Below are positions 1 to 8,238 of a stretch of DNA of 39,904 bases, one piece after another; position 1 is the first letter of the stretch; each line of letters opens with the position of its first letter. Both the position numbers and the translations under genes were made by a program. A model generated the notes under the pieces. It was not told the origin of the DNA. It saw only the letters and a list, made by a program, of their open reading frames with translations, and did no database searches. Source of the DNA: Synergistaceae bacterium (lineage in GTDB: Bacteria > Synergistota > Synergistia > Synergistales > Aminobacteriaceae); NCBI GenBank assembly GCA_031272035.1, contig JAISUO010000104.1:1-39904 (forward strand). The letters are read 5' to 3'.

Positions 1-380
1 ATACGGATCGGGTTTACCTCGACCCCGCGTTTTCTCCGAAACAGGCCGCCAATCGCTATATTGGCTGGATTGGCGACGAAATCGAACGAGGCTGCGATCT
101 TTACAAACTGATCTATAAAGATCAGAGCATCGGTTTTTTCACGTTCAAAGATTTGGGCGAAGGGGTCTATTTTCCGTTTCTGTCAGGAATGTATAGCGGC
201 TTTAAACAGGGAGGCTTGGGGCTTGGTACTGCATATTACCCAGTTATAGAGACAAAAAAGAGAGATGGAAAACAAACTTCTTCTTATATTTCTTCAAATA
301 ATGTGAGTACTGTAAAAAACCATGTTTTTTTAAAATATTATTTTGATGATATAAATTATGTCTATGTAAAACATAATTAG
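1..380 (+). CDS. GNAT-family N-acetyltransferase, 5'-truncated by the window edge
   Basis: The frame is open from base 3 to the TAG at 378-380, giving about 125 C-terminal residues. Early residues include YLDPAFSPKQAANRYIGWI, followed by strands such as KLIYKDQSIGFFTFKD and a GMYSGFKQGGLGLG loop. This loop sits where GNAT enzymes hold their acetyl-CoA pyrophosphate-binding turn. The protein ends INYVYVKHN. Acetyltransferases of this kind are found in O-antigen and polysaccharide loci and acetylate amino sugars or similar acceptors; the substrate here is unknown. The dehydrogenase gene follows after 17 bases, probably in one operon. Base composition changes inside the gene: about the first 225 bases are GC-rich and the rest is AT-rich, as in the next genes, which suggests a recombination junction. 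The GNAT assignment is from fold-level pattern recognition. Confidence 0.62.
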   Translation, partial: TDRVYLDPAFSPKQAANRYIGWIGDEIERGCDLYKLIYKDQSIGFFTFKDLGEGVYFPFLSGMYSGFKQGGLGLGTAYYPVIETKKRDGKQTSSYISSNNVSTVKNHVFLKYYFDDINYVYVKHN

Positions 381-397
381 AAGGTGGAATAAAAGTA

Positions 398-1144
398 ATG
401 CTTTTGAAAGATAAAAACGCAGTAATCACTGGCGCCAGAAAAGGTATTGGGAAAAGTATAGTAGAAATGTTCGCTAAAAATGGAGCAAACATTTGGGCAT
501 GTTTTCGTACTCAGGATGCTCAATATGAAGCTTGGGCAAAGACATTGGAACAATCATGCGGGGTGTGGATAAAATTACTTCGTTTTGATTTGAATGATTC
601 TACCGCAATGAAGATGGCTGTAAGACAAATATCAGCAGAGAGAAAAACAGTGGATATACTGGTAAATAATGCAGGTATGATCTCTGAGAGATCTTCTTTT
701 TCTATGACTCCTGTATCTAAAATGAAAGAATTGTTTAATATTAATTTTTTTGCTCAGATGGAATTTACACAATATATATCAAGGATAATGACAAGAACAA
801 AATCCGGAAGCGTAATTAATATGGCGTCAATTTCGGGTATGGATATTATTCCGGAACAGTTTGAGTATGTCTCAAGTAAAGCTGCGATGATAGGAGCAAC
901 GCGAAAACTTGCTTTGGAGCTTGGAGAATTTGGGATACGTGTAAATGCAGTGGCACCTGGACTTATAAATACGGAAATGAGTCGAACTTCTGATGAAGAA
1001 ACTGTACAAAATATCATAAATCAGTCAATCATGCAACGTTATGGAACAGCAGAAGAAGTAGCAGGAGTTGCACTGTTTTTGGCTTCAGATTTATCTTCTT
1101 ATATTACAGGACAAATTATTCGTGTAGATGGAGGTATTGCATGA
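398..1144 (+). CDS. Short-chain dehydrogenase/reductase, FabG-like
   Basis: 248 residues, the usual length of classical SDR enzymes. The NAD(P)-binding glycine motif TGARKGIG is at residues 11-18 and NNAG at 90-93. The catalytic set is complete: N116, S144, Y157 and K161 (Y-x-x-x-K). The C-terminus has the family's PG...T and DGG signatures. Such enzymes reduce 3-oxoacyl-ACP or oxidise and reduce sugar and polyol hydroxyls. With an ACP gene next door, a role on an ACP-bound acyl group is plausible, though a sugar substrate cannot be excluded. The start follows AGGTGG at 382-387, a usable ribosome-binding site about 10 bases upstream. The gene is distinctly AT-rich compared with genes to the right, consistent with recent transfer. 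Confidence 0.85.
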   Translation: MLLKDKNAVITGARKGIGKSIVEMFAKNGANIWACFRTQDAQYEAWAKTLEQSCGVWIKLLRFDLNDSTAMKMAVRQISAERKTVDILVNNAGMISERSSFSMTPVSKMKELFNINFFAQMEFTQYISRIMTRTKSGSVINMASISGMDIIPEQFEYVSSKAAMIGATRKLALELGEFGIRVNAVAPGLINTEMSRTSDEETVQNIINQSIMQRYGTAEEVAGVALFLASDLSSYITGQIIRVDGGIA

Positions 1145-1342
1145 CCATCAGACGAATAACTGCATCAATGAAAGTGTGAATGTCTGATTATTTGATGGAT
1201 CGTATCTATGATGCCGGAGCGAAGGACGTTTTTGAAGTATGTTTTTGACAGATGCTCTTACGCGTAAAAAAGATAAGAAATACACTACAGATAAAGAAAA
1301 GTTGCCGAAAATGTACATATATTGATGGAGTGATAAAAAAAG
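1145..1342 (+). other. 198-bp intergenic stretch with no recognisable gene
   Basis: The stretch lies between the dehydrogenase and the ACP gene. A short open frame near 1194-1251 reads LMDRIYDAGAKDVFEVCF before a stop and is slightly more GC-rich than its surroundings. It could be a decayed fragment, but I cannot name a parent gene. No clear promoter or terminator is visible. Confidence 0.4.
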
Positions 1343-1582
1343 ATGGATAACCAGGAAAAATACAGGGAATGTTTTGTGAAAGCATTTGGGCTGTCGCCGG
1401 AGATCAAGGTGGAATCTCTTGAATATCAGTCCATCGAAGAATGGGATTCTGTTGGCCATATGGGACTTATGACAATTCTGGAAGAAACTTTTGACATCAT
1501 GCTCGACACGGATGATATTATCGATTTCTCTTCATATGAAAAGGGAAGAGAAATTTTGTTAAAATATGAAGTAAATATTTGA
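1343..1582 (+). CDS. Acyl carrier protein
   Basis: 79 residues, standard ACP length. The phosphopantetheine attachment site is EEWDSVGHMG, with the modified serine at residue 36, followed by the usual acidic helix and a C-terminal third helix. It would carry an acyl chain or small acid as a thioester. Neighbours encode an SDR reductase, an adenylating ligase and LuxE/LuxC-type proteins, so it is probably a dedicated carrier for this cluster and not the fatty-acid-synthesis AcpP. A GGAGTG sequence about 10 bases upstream can serve as the ribosome-binding site. Its last 18 residues match, at 13 positions, the product of the truncated ACP remnant at 3479-3538. Confidence 0.85.
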   Translation: MDNQEKYRECFVKAFGLSPEIKVESLEYQSIEEWDSVGHMGLMTILEETFDIMLDTDDIIDFSSYEKGREILLKYEVNI

Positions 1583-1624
1583 ATAACAGGCATTATATCA
1601 ATTTGATTGAGGAGCGATGTCGTA

Positions 1625-2449
1625 TTGGATGAAGAACGACTTTTAAAGATAGCAAATAAAGTAAGGTTTCATATCATAGAAATGGCATACCAATGTGGAG
1701 GCAATGCTCATTTGGGAGGAGCTTTGTCTCTGGTGGAAATACTCGCTGTTCTTTATGGAGAGATTTTACATTTCAATTCCCAATTTCCCCTTTTACTGGA
1801 AAGAGATCGCTTTATACTGAGTAAAGGACATGGGGTTCTGGCATACTATGCGATTTTGGCAGAAATGGGTTTTTTCCCTTTAACTCTCTTAAAGACATTC
1901 CAACAAAATGGGACAGCGTTGGTTGCGCATCCCGTAATGAATTTAAAACTGGGAATTGAATCGTCGAACGGAAGCCTGGGACAGGGATTATCGATGGCGT
2001 GTGGGATAGCGCTTTATGGAAAACTTCAGGAGAAATCTTATAAGGTATATGTAATTTTAGGGAATGGCGAATGCAATGAAGGGGCAGTCTGGGAAGCTGT
2101 AATGATGGCCGCTCAATTTAAGCTGAAAAACCTTACAGTCGTCATTGATGCAAATGGAATGCAGTCTGATGGGAATAGTGCAAATATCGTTGACTTAACG
2201 CCTTTTGCTCAAAAATTTTCTGCTTTTGGATGGAATGTAGCTGAAGTCGATGGACATGATATGAAAGAGCTTTACTCCGCTTTTTCTTCGCAGAATGAAT
2301 CAGAATGCCCCAAAGTGGTTATAGCGAAAACAATCAAGGGCAAAGGTATTTCATTTATGGAAAACAGTATTGAATGGCATCACAACAGACTGACGAAAAC
2401 TTTATATGAACAGGCTTTGACAGAATTGGAGAACAAAGCGAATGTTTGA
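1625..2449 (+). CDS. Transketolase, N-terminal (TPP-binding) subunit, split form
   Basis: About 274 residues. It covers the N-terminal, TPP-binding half of transketolase and pairs with the next gene. The conserved transketolase histidines are present: AHLGG (first), ILSKGHG (second) and VAHP (third). The TPP/Mg motif is LGNGECNEG...DANGMQSDG, with Asn in place of the usual Asp of GDG. The enzyme would transfer a two-carbon ketol unit from a ketose to an aldehyde. I placed the start at TTG 1625 because AGGAG at 1610-1614 sits 10 bases before it; an in-frame TTG at 1607 has no ribosome-binding site. The gene overlaps the C-terminal subunit by 8 bases, so they are translationally coupled. AT-rich. 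In this context it may act on a sugar or aldehyde used in glycan or lipid assembly, not in the pentose-phosphate pathway. Confidence 0.85.
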   Translation: MDEERLLKIANKVRFHIIEMAYQCGGNAHLGGALSLVEILAVLYGEILHFNSQFPLLLERDRFILSKGHGVLAYYAILAEMGFFPLTLLKTFQQNGTALVAHPVMNLKLGIESSNGSLGQGLSMACGIALYGKLQEKSYKVYVILGNGECNEGAVWEAVMMAAQFKLKNLTVVIDANGMQSDGNSANIVDLTPFAQKFSAFGWNVAEVDGHDMKELYSAFSSQNESECPKVVIAKTIKGKGISFMENSIEWHHNRLTKTLYEQALTELENKANV

Positions 2450-3413
2450 GATCACAGAGGCGAAATGCAAAATATGGGCGCGAATGGGTGCCCGTGCCAC
2501 GTTGGGAGCGGCTTTATTCGATCTTGTGTCTCAAAGAGAAGACATATTTGTACTGTCTGCCGATCTTGTTACTTCTTCAGGATTGGCGCGTCTCCAAAAA
2601 ACATTTCCGAACAGATGTATCAACGTTGGAATAGCAGAACAAAATCTTATAGGAATTGCTTCGGGCATGGCCAAAGAAGGCGCCGTTGTTTTTGTTACGT
2701 CCTTTGCCCCCTTTGTGACAATGCGAGCATGTGAGCAAATTCGTATGAACATGGGATACATGAAAATGAATGTAAAAGCTGTTGGATTAGGCAGTGGACT
2801 TGCTATGGCGCATTTGGGCACCTCTCATTATGGACTTGAAGATATTTCAATTATGCGTTCTATTCCAAATATAACAGTTCTATGTCCGTCTGATGGAGCA
2901 GAAATTTTCAAATGTGTATTTGCGGCGTCTGAGCATGAGGGACCTGTTTATATAAGATTATCAGGAGGAGTTAATAATCCTGTTGTATTTGACTCAGATT
3001 TTAACTTTATGATTGGAAAAGCAATCAAATTTAAAAACGGCAATGATGCTGTGTTTTTTACGAATGGGATGATGTTGTCACAATGTCTCATCGCAGCTGA
3101 AATTTTGGAAGGCAGAGGTATTTCCGTTGCGGTGATAGATATGCATACAGTAAAACCTCTGGATACCGGCGCTATAGATGAAGCAATTACGGCTGGACTT
3201 TCTCTTATTACTGTAGAAGAACACAGCGTGATCGGGGGTTTGGGAAGCGCCGTTGCTGAATATAAATCTGGATTAAAAGATGCTCCTCCTCATTTGATAA
3301 TAGGACTCCCTGATGCATATGGCAAATCAGGAGAACATACATACCTTCTTGAAGAATATGGTCTGAATGCAGAATCAATAGCATGTAGAGTTGAAAAATT
3401 TTTAAAAAAATAA
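2442..3413 (+). CDS. Transketolase, C-terminal subunit, split form
   Basis: 323 residues, comprising the pyrimidine-binding and C-terminal domains of transketolase. GIAEQN at residues 63-68 contains the glutamate (E66) that activates TPP. The following region (GMAKEGAVVFVTSFAPF, later HYGLEDISIMR) matches the family. The C-terminal domain includes TVEEHSVIGGLGSAVAE, typical of TPP enzymes of this class. It forms the active enzyme with the product of the preceding gene, because TPP sits at the subunit interface. ATG 2442 lies inside the end of the upstream gene. It is AT-rich like its partner, and a second, unrelated-looking transketolase pair lies at 12094-14062. Confidence 0.87.
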   Translation: MFEITEAKCKIWARMGARATLGAALFDLVSQREDIFVLSADLVTSSGLARLQKTFPNRCINVGIAEQNLIGIASGMAKEGAVVFVTSFAPFVTMRACEQIRMNMGYMKMNVKAVGLGSGLAMAHLGTSHYGLEDISIMRSIPNITVLCPSDGAEIFKCVFAASEHEGPVYIRLSGGVNNPVVFDSDFNFMIGKAIKFKNGNDAVFFTNGMMLSQCLIAAEILEGRGISVAVIDMHTVKPLDTGAIDEAITAGLSLITVEEHSVIGGLGSAVAEYKSGLKDAPPHLIIGLPDAYGKSGEHTYLLEEYGLNAESIACRVEKFLKK

Positions 3414-3478
3414 CTGTCGAAAATTAAATTCTGGAAAAGAAGCATATTCTGTTAGTAATGTAAGTAAAAGAAACCTAA

Positions 3479-3538
3479 ATTTTCAGCTCTTTCGAGAAAG
3501 GCAGGGAAATCCTGAAAAAGTACGATGTGGAACTTTAA
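3479..3538 (+). pseudogene. 3' remnant of a second acyl carrier protein gene
   Basis: Reading from 3479 the frame gives FSSFEKGREILKKYDVEL then TAA at 3536-3538. This aligns without gaps to the end of the intact ACP (FSSYEKGREILLKYEVNI), with 13 of 18 residues identical. The frame is closed immediately upstream by TAA at 3476-3478, so only the last ACP helix survives. The remnant is more GC-rich than the AT-rich DNA on its left and resembles the ligase gene on its right. Its stop codon overlaps the ligase start by 14 bases, as expected if an ancestral ACP gene was directly coupled to the ligase. I infer that recombination replaced the upstream part of that ACP. Confidence 0.72.
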
Positions 3539-4925
3539 AGCTTTTTCCGGCAATACGGCGATTATCGACGAGGGCGGGAAGAATTATTCCTATTCCTGGC
3601 TGGACGGCGAGTGCGGGAAACTTGCGGAAAATGTAAAATCGGGCCGCTGTCTCGTGTTCAATCTGTGCTCCAACGAACCGGGCTCGCTGATTGGCTACGC
3701 GGCGTTCATCGACCACTCCATCGTACCGGTCATGCTGGACGCTCACATGGACAGAGGACTTCTCGCATCGCTGATCGACACATATCAGCCCGATTATCTC
3801 TGGCTTCCCTCCGGCATGGCGGAGGAGTTTCCCTCCTGTGCGGAGCGGTACTCCTCAGTGGGGTATTCTTTGCTGAAAACGCCTTTCACGAAGGTTTTTC
3901 CGCTTTATGAAGAACTGGGCCTGCTGCTCACCACTTCCGGCTCCACGGGCAGCCCCAAATTTGTGCGTCAAAGTTACGCCAACATTCGGGCGAACACCGA
4001 ATCCATCGTGCGGTATCTGGAACTGGACAGCACGGAGCGCCCCATTACGACGCTTCCCATGAGCTATACCTACGGTCTGTCCATCGTGAACACCCATCTG
4101 TACGTGGGCGCTTCGATCATTTTGACGCAAAAGGCGCTGATGCAGAAGGAATTTTGGCAGCTGCTCAAAAATCATGGAGCAACGTCCTTCGGTGGGGTTC
4201 CCTACACTTACGAAATGCTGGAAAAACTTCGATTTTTCCGTATGGATCTGCCGACGCTCCGTACGATGACGCAGGCGGGGGGAAAACTGTCGCCGGAGCT
4301 GCATAAAAAGTTTGCTGAATACGCGCTCGACAAAGGAAAGCACTTTGTTGTCATGTATGGCCAGGCGGAGGCCACGGCGCGGATGTCCTATCTGCCTCAT
4401 GAAAAATCTCTCGAAAAGTACGGCAGCATGGGGATCGCCATTCCCGGCGGCGAATTTTCTCTGATCGACGTCAACGGAAAAGAGATCATGGCGCCGGATG
4501 TTGTGGGCGAGCTTGTTTATAAGGGAAAAAACGTCACCCTCGGTTACGCGGAATCGGGAAAAGATCTGATAAAGGGCGACGAGCGCGGCGGAGTCCTCCT
4601 TACAGGCGACATGGCGCGACGGGACGAGGACGGCTATTATTACATCGTCGGGCGCAAAAAACGATTTTTGAAGCTCTACGGCAGCCGCGTCAACCTGGTC
4701 GAGGTTGAAGAGCTTCTGAAAAAGAAAAACTACGAGGCGGCCTGCGTCGGAGAGGACGACCATATGCGCATTTATACCACCAGCGAGGACACGGCCGGAC
4801 TGCACAGTTACATCGCGTCGATTATGGGGATCAACCGGGCCGCTTTCGAGGTATTCCACATTGCCGCGATACCGAGAAACGAAGCAGGAAAGGTTTTGTA
4901 TTCAAACCTGGAGGTGCAAAAGTGA
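3525..4925 (+). CDS. AMP-dependent acyl-adenylate synthetase/ligase (ANL superfamily)
   Basis: 466 residues, slightly short for the adenylate-forming family (about 500-550). The ATP-binding P-loop TTSGSTGSPK is at residues 136-145. The adenylation core includes YGQAEAT and TGDMARRDEDGYYYIVGRKKRFLK, which spans the hinge, and the C-terminal domain carries the catalytic-lysine region NEAGKVLYS. It would activate a carboxylic acid as acyl-AMP and pass it to a thiol, most likely the phosphopantetheine of a cluster ACP. The ATG at 3525 is the most upstream start, because TGA at 3513-3515 closes the frame, and it lies inside the ACP remnant. The gene is GC-rich, unlike its neighbours on both sides. 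It ends in a 4-base overlap (GTGA) with the methyltransferase gene. Confidence 0.85.
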   Translation: MWNFKAFSGNTAIIDEGGKNYSYSWLDGECGKLAENVKSGRCLVFNLCSNEPGSLIGYAAFIDHSIVPVMLDAHMDRGLLASLIDTYQPDYLWLPSGMAEEFPSCAERYSSVGYSLLKTPFTKVFPLYEELGLLLTTSGSTGSPKFVRQSYANIRANTESIVRYLELDSTERPITTLPMSYTYGLSIVNTHLYVGASIILTQKALMQKEFWQLLKNHGATSFGGVPYTYEMLEKLRFFRMDLPTLRTMTQAGGKLSPELHKKFAEYALDKGKHFVVMYGQAEATARMSYLPHEKSLEKYGSMGIAIPGGEFSLIDVNGKEIMAPDVVGELVYKGKNVTLGYAESGKDLIKGDERGGVLLTGDMARRDEDGYYYIVGRKKRFLKLYGSRVNLVEVEELLKKKNYEAACVGEDDHMRIYTTSEDTAGLHSYIASIMGINRAAFEVFHIAAIPRNEAGKVLYSNLEVQK

Positions 4926-6028
4926 AAGATTCTTTAAAAAGTCTGCTGGAATTAAGAGAAAATAATGATGAAAGTACGTTGGAATATCTTGCAAAATCGT
5001 CTCTCCCTTTGGTTATTTACGGGGCAGGAGTGAGAGCGTCCAGACTTGCAGAACTCCTGTCAAAAAATAACATACATAATTATGTATTTGCAGTAGATCG
5101 AGGTTTTGAGAAGGAAGGAACGGTCTTCTTCTCTGAAGAAATCGATGGACTGTATGAAAAATATAATTTATTACTGGGGCATTCATTTTTACATTCTCTT
5201 GAGATTCCGCCTCAATTTAAACATGCGGCAAAAATGTTCTCCATAGTCGGAGTAACCAGGAATGAAAGTATAAGCCATTCTTTTTTGGAAGAACACCTTG
5301 CCCTCTTCGAAGAAACGTTGTCGTGGCAACAGGATGAACTCTCCGTCAAAAGCATGTTGGCTTATTTAAAAGGGAAACTTACTTATAACGGAAGTTATTT
5401 GGTTCCATATATAAAAGCCCCTCAGTATTTTCAACAGGAAATATTTACCCAGAGGGGAGATATTGTCTATGTGGACTGTGGCGCTTATACAGGCGATACG
5501 ATTGCAAAGTTTATAACGTTTTATCCAAACTATAATAAAATCATTGCTGTTGAACCTTCACCTTCAAACCTTGTCGCGTTACAGGCCTATATCGAACGTG
5601 AAAGGCTGAAAAATATCGAAATCGTGCAAAAAGGTTGTGCGGATTATTCCGGAGTGGTTAAATTTGTCGATGATTGTGGAAACAAAATGGGTAATATGAT
5701 CTCTGAAAATGGCAATCTGACGATTGAAGTAGAGAAAATGGATAATTTTGTAGACAAAACCAGTCCTGTCAGTCTGATCAAAATGGATATTGAGGGCGCC
5801 GAACTTTCTGCGCTTAAAGGCGCGCGCGAGACTATTCTGCGAAATGAGCCGGTGTTGGCCATATGCGCTTATCATAAGCCTGATGATTTAATAACAATCC
5901 CACAGTATATTAAGAGTCTTGTCCCGGAGTATCGTTTTTATTTTCGCCTGCATCCAGGCGCGCTGGTATTGGACGAGGCAGTTTTGTATGCTGTGACAGA
6001 CAAACATGCTGTTAAATCAGGAGAATGA
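4922..6028 (+). CDS. FkbM-family SAM-dependent methyltransferase with N-terminal Rossmann-like domain
   Basis: 368 residues. The C-terminal half is an FkbM-type methyltransferase: motif I VYVDCGAYTGDT at residues 182-193, the acidic cofactor contact AVEPSPSN near 209-216, and the FkbM signature KMDIEGAELSALKGA from 287. The N-terminal 110 residues hold a separate alpha/beta segment starting LPLVIYGAGVRASRLAELL, which resembles a nucleotide- or sugar-binding Rossmann fold. FkbM enzymes O-methylate hydroxyls on sugars and polyketides, so this one probably methylates the glycan or lipid made by the cluster. The GTG start overlaps the ligase stop by 4 bases and has GGAGG about 8 bases upstream. 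The gene is AT-rich between two GC-rich genes, a second composition switch in this cluster. Confidence 0.82.
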   Translation: MKDSLKSLLELRENNDESTLEYLAKSSLPLVIYGAGVRASRLAELLSKNNIHNYVFAVDRGFEKEGTVFFSEEIDGLYEKYNLLLGHSFLHSLEIPPQFKHAAKMFSIVGVTRNESISHSFLEEHLALFEETLSWQQDELSVKSMLAYLKGKLTYNGSYLVPYIKAPQYFQQEIFTQRGDIVYVDCGAYTGDTIAKFITFYPNYNKIIAVEPSPSNLVALQAYIERERLKNIEIVQKGCADYSGVVKFVDDCGNKMGNMISENGNLTIEVEKMDNFVDKTSPVSLIKMDIEGAELSALKGARETILRNEPVLAICAYHKPDDLITIPQYIKSLVPEYRFYFRLHPGALVLDEAVLYAVTDKHAVKSGE

Positions 6029-6034
6029 TGACCT

Positions 6035-7078
6035 TTGCTCGACTATCAAAAAATCTTTGAACTGCCGGTGTTTGGGATGAAGCGGGACGAAAAGGACGCG
6101 TTTTTCCGAAGCGCCCTTTCCGAACTCACCGATCATCATCGAGACAACTGCGAGGCGTACCGGCGCATCACCGACGTTGCGGGAAGAGATTCTCCTCTGC
6201 CCGTGCGTCTCTTCAAGGAGTACGAACTCCTGAGCGTCCCGCGGGAAGCGGTGATAAAAACGATGACCTCCTCAGGCACCACCGGACAGGCGGTTTCAAG
6301 GATCTTCCTCGACCGGGACACCTCGGCGCGGCAGAGCAAAGCCCTCTCGAAGATCGTTTCTCAATTTATCGGCAAGACGCGCCTGCCGATGCTGATCGTG
6401 GATTCTCCCGCCGTGCTGAAGGACCGCAACATGTTTTCCGCCCGAGGCGCGGGTATTCTCGGTTTTTCCATGCTGGGGCGCGATCTCACCTGGGCGCTGG
6501 ACGAGAACATGGAACCGGATATGACGATCATCGACAATTTTTCCAAAAAGCATGAAGGAGAAAATGTTCTGTTATTCGGGTTTACCTTCATGATCTGGCA
6601 GCATTTCATTCAGGCTCTCGTCAGCAGAGAAGAGACGCTCGCCTTCGAGGGCATCCTCGTTCATGGGGGAGGCTGGAAGAAGATGGCGGACCAGAGCGTC
6701 GACAACGAACGATTCAAACAGACTGTGCGCGACGTCACGGGCATTGGCCGGGTCTGCAACTACTATGGCATGGTGGAGCAGACAGGATCCATCTTCATGG
6801 AATGCGAACAGGGACATCTTCACGCTTCCGTCTTTTCGGACATCCGGATTCTGGACGGGCAGAACTTCGCTCCGGTCGAACAAAAACGGGGCCTGATCGA
6901 GTGCGCTTCTCTTCTGCCCACGAGTTACCCCGGTCACAGGCTCCTGACAGAGGACGAGGGTGAACTGCTTGGAGTGGACGACTGTCCCTGCGGACGGGCG
7001 GGGAAGTATTTCAGGGTGTACGGCAGAGTGAAAGGCGCCGAAATACGGGGGTGCAGCGATACGTATGAGCGACGTTGA
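6035..7078 (+). CDS. LuxE-like acyl-protein synthetase
   Basis: 347 residues, close to bacterial LuxE (about 370). It has the adenylation loop MTSSGTTGQ at residues 77-85, a central HGGGWKK motif, and a C-terminal region with DDCPCGRAG and YGRVKGAE, typical of the family. In luminous bacteria LuxE activates a fatty acid with ATP, holds it on a cysteine and hands it to LuxC for reduction to the aldehyde. The luxC-like gene follows with a 14-base overlap, so the two products very likely work together. No luciferase genes are present, so the aldehyde has another use. TTG 6035 is the only start near the ribosome-binding site (GGAG at about 6020-6023); TGA closes the frame just upstream. Confidence 0.82.
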   Translation: MLDYQKIFELPVFGMKRDEKDAFFRSALSELTDHHRDNCEAYRRITDVAGRDSPLPVRLFKEYELLSVPREAVIKTMTSSGTTGQAVSRIFLDRDTSARQSKALSKIVSQFIGKTRLPMLIVDSPAVLKDRNMFSARGAGILGFSMLGRDLTWALDENMEPDMTIIDNFSKKHEGENVLLFGFTFMIWQHFIQALVSREETLAFEGILVHGGGWKKMADQSVDNERFKQTVRDVTGIGRVCNYYGMVEQTGSIFMECEQGHLHASVFSDIRILDGQNFAPVEQKRGLIECASLLPTSYPGHRLLTEDEGELLGVDDCPCGRAGKYFRVYGRVKGAEIRGCSDTYERR

Positions 7079-8231
7079 ATACGTGATCGGTTCTGAAAAT
7101 ATCTCCAATATTCCCATGCAGACGTATTCCGACGACATCTGCCGTTTTGTCGAGGCGCTTTCCGAAAAATTGACGAAATTCGGCGACGTGAGACGTTACC
7201 CCGATGTGGCGGCGCTGGCTTTTTGGTGCAGAAAAGGCAATATCGGCCGCCTGAAGGCGGATTTCGGAAGCACGGAGTTTCGATTGGGGCGTGGGCTGTG
7301 TTTTCATGTAGCGCCCTCGAATATTCCGGTCAATTTCGCCTTTTCGTGGCTTTTTGCGCTTCTTGCGGGGAACGCCAGTGTCGTCCGGCTGCCAGGCAAA
7401 GAATATCCGCAAATTGAAATCATCTGCAACATTTTGCGGGGCGCGCTGAGGGATTTTCCCGAAATAGAGGAACGTACGGCCTTTGTCCGTTATCCCGCGC
7501 AAAACGAGATCACGGCGAAATTCTGCGAAATCGCGGACGCACGGATGATCTGGGGCGGCGACGGCACTGTGACGGAGATTCGCGGACTGCGGACAAAACC
7601 GCGCTGCGTGGATCTGACTTTTGCGGATCGATATTCTCTGTGCGTCATCAATGGCAAAGCGATACTCGACACGGACGAAAACGGGCTTTCACGGCTGGCG
7701 GAGCATTTTTTCAACGATACCTGGCTGATGGATCAAAACGCCTGTTCCTCTCCGCAGCTGATTTTATGGATAAACGACAGCGAGGAGGCCCGGGGGCGCT
7801 TCTGGGATGCCGCACTGGTCTGCGCGTCAGAACGTTACGAACTGCAAACCGCCGTTGCGGTGGAAAAATACGCGCGGATGTGCGAGGATGCTCTGGAACT
7901 GGAGACGCTTGTCGGAGTGCGGCGCGACGGCAACCTGCTTTACCGGGCGGAGCTGAAGGCTCTGCGGGGCCCGATTGAAAATCTTCGCGGCCGGGGCGGA
8001 TATTTTTACGAGTATCGCCTGAAAAATCTGGATGAACTGGCCGCGGTGGTGACGGATAAGTACCAGACGCTGACGCAGTTTGGAATGAACGAGGATGAAC
8101 TGCGGGGCTTTGTGCTGCAAAATCGTCTGAGGGGAATCGACAGAGTCGTTCCTGTGGGTCGGGCGATGGATATTGACGTCGTGTGGGACGGCTTCGACAT
8201 TGTGCGAATGCTGTCGAGAGTGATCGCCTGA
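7065..8231 (+). CDS. LuxC-like acyl-CoA/acyl-protein reductase
   Basis: 388 residues. It belongs to the LuxC branch of the aldehyde-dehydrogenase-like superfamily. The catalytic cysteine is C227 in DQNACSSPQL. The N-terminal segment RGLCFHVAPSNIPVNFAFSW and VVRLPGKEYPQ fit the NADPH-binding part of the family. It would reduce an acyl thioester, delivered by the LuxE-like protein, to a fatty or other aldehyde. The gene overlaps the LuxE-like gene by 14 bases, and a GC-rich hairpin follows it. With the ACP, ligase, SDR and transketolase genes upstream it suggests a route to a modified aldehyde or polyol. Function at this level is family knowledge; the physiological substrate is unknown. Confidence 0.83.
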   Translation: MSDVEYVIGSENISNIPMQTYSDDICRFVEALSEKLTKFGDVRRYPDVAALAFWCRKGNIGRLKADFGSTEFRLGRGLCFHVAPSNIPVNFAFSWLFALLAGNASVVRLPGKEYPQIEIICNILRGALRDFPEIEERTAFVRYPAQNEITAKFCEIADARMIWGGDGTVTEIRGLRTKPRCVDLTFADRYSLCVINGKAILDTDENGLSRLAEHFFNDTWLMDQNACSSPQLILWINDSEEARGRFWDAALVCASERYELQTAVAVEKYARMCEDALELETLVGVRRDGNLLYRAELKALRGPIENLRGRGGYFYEYRLKNLDELAAVVTDKYQTLTQFGMNEDELRGFVLQNRLRGIDRVVPVGRAMDIDVVWDGFDIVRMLSRVIA

Positions 8232-8238
8232 GAAAGCA

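Noticed and set aside
1194-1251. Possible gene fragment between the dehydrogenase and ACP genes
   Set aside because: The open stretch is under 20 codons and I cannot match it to a family.
1-8231. Luminescence (lux) operon
   Set aside because: LuxC- and LuxE-like genes are present, but there is no luxA, luxB or luxD, and the neighbours are glycan and lipid genes.
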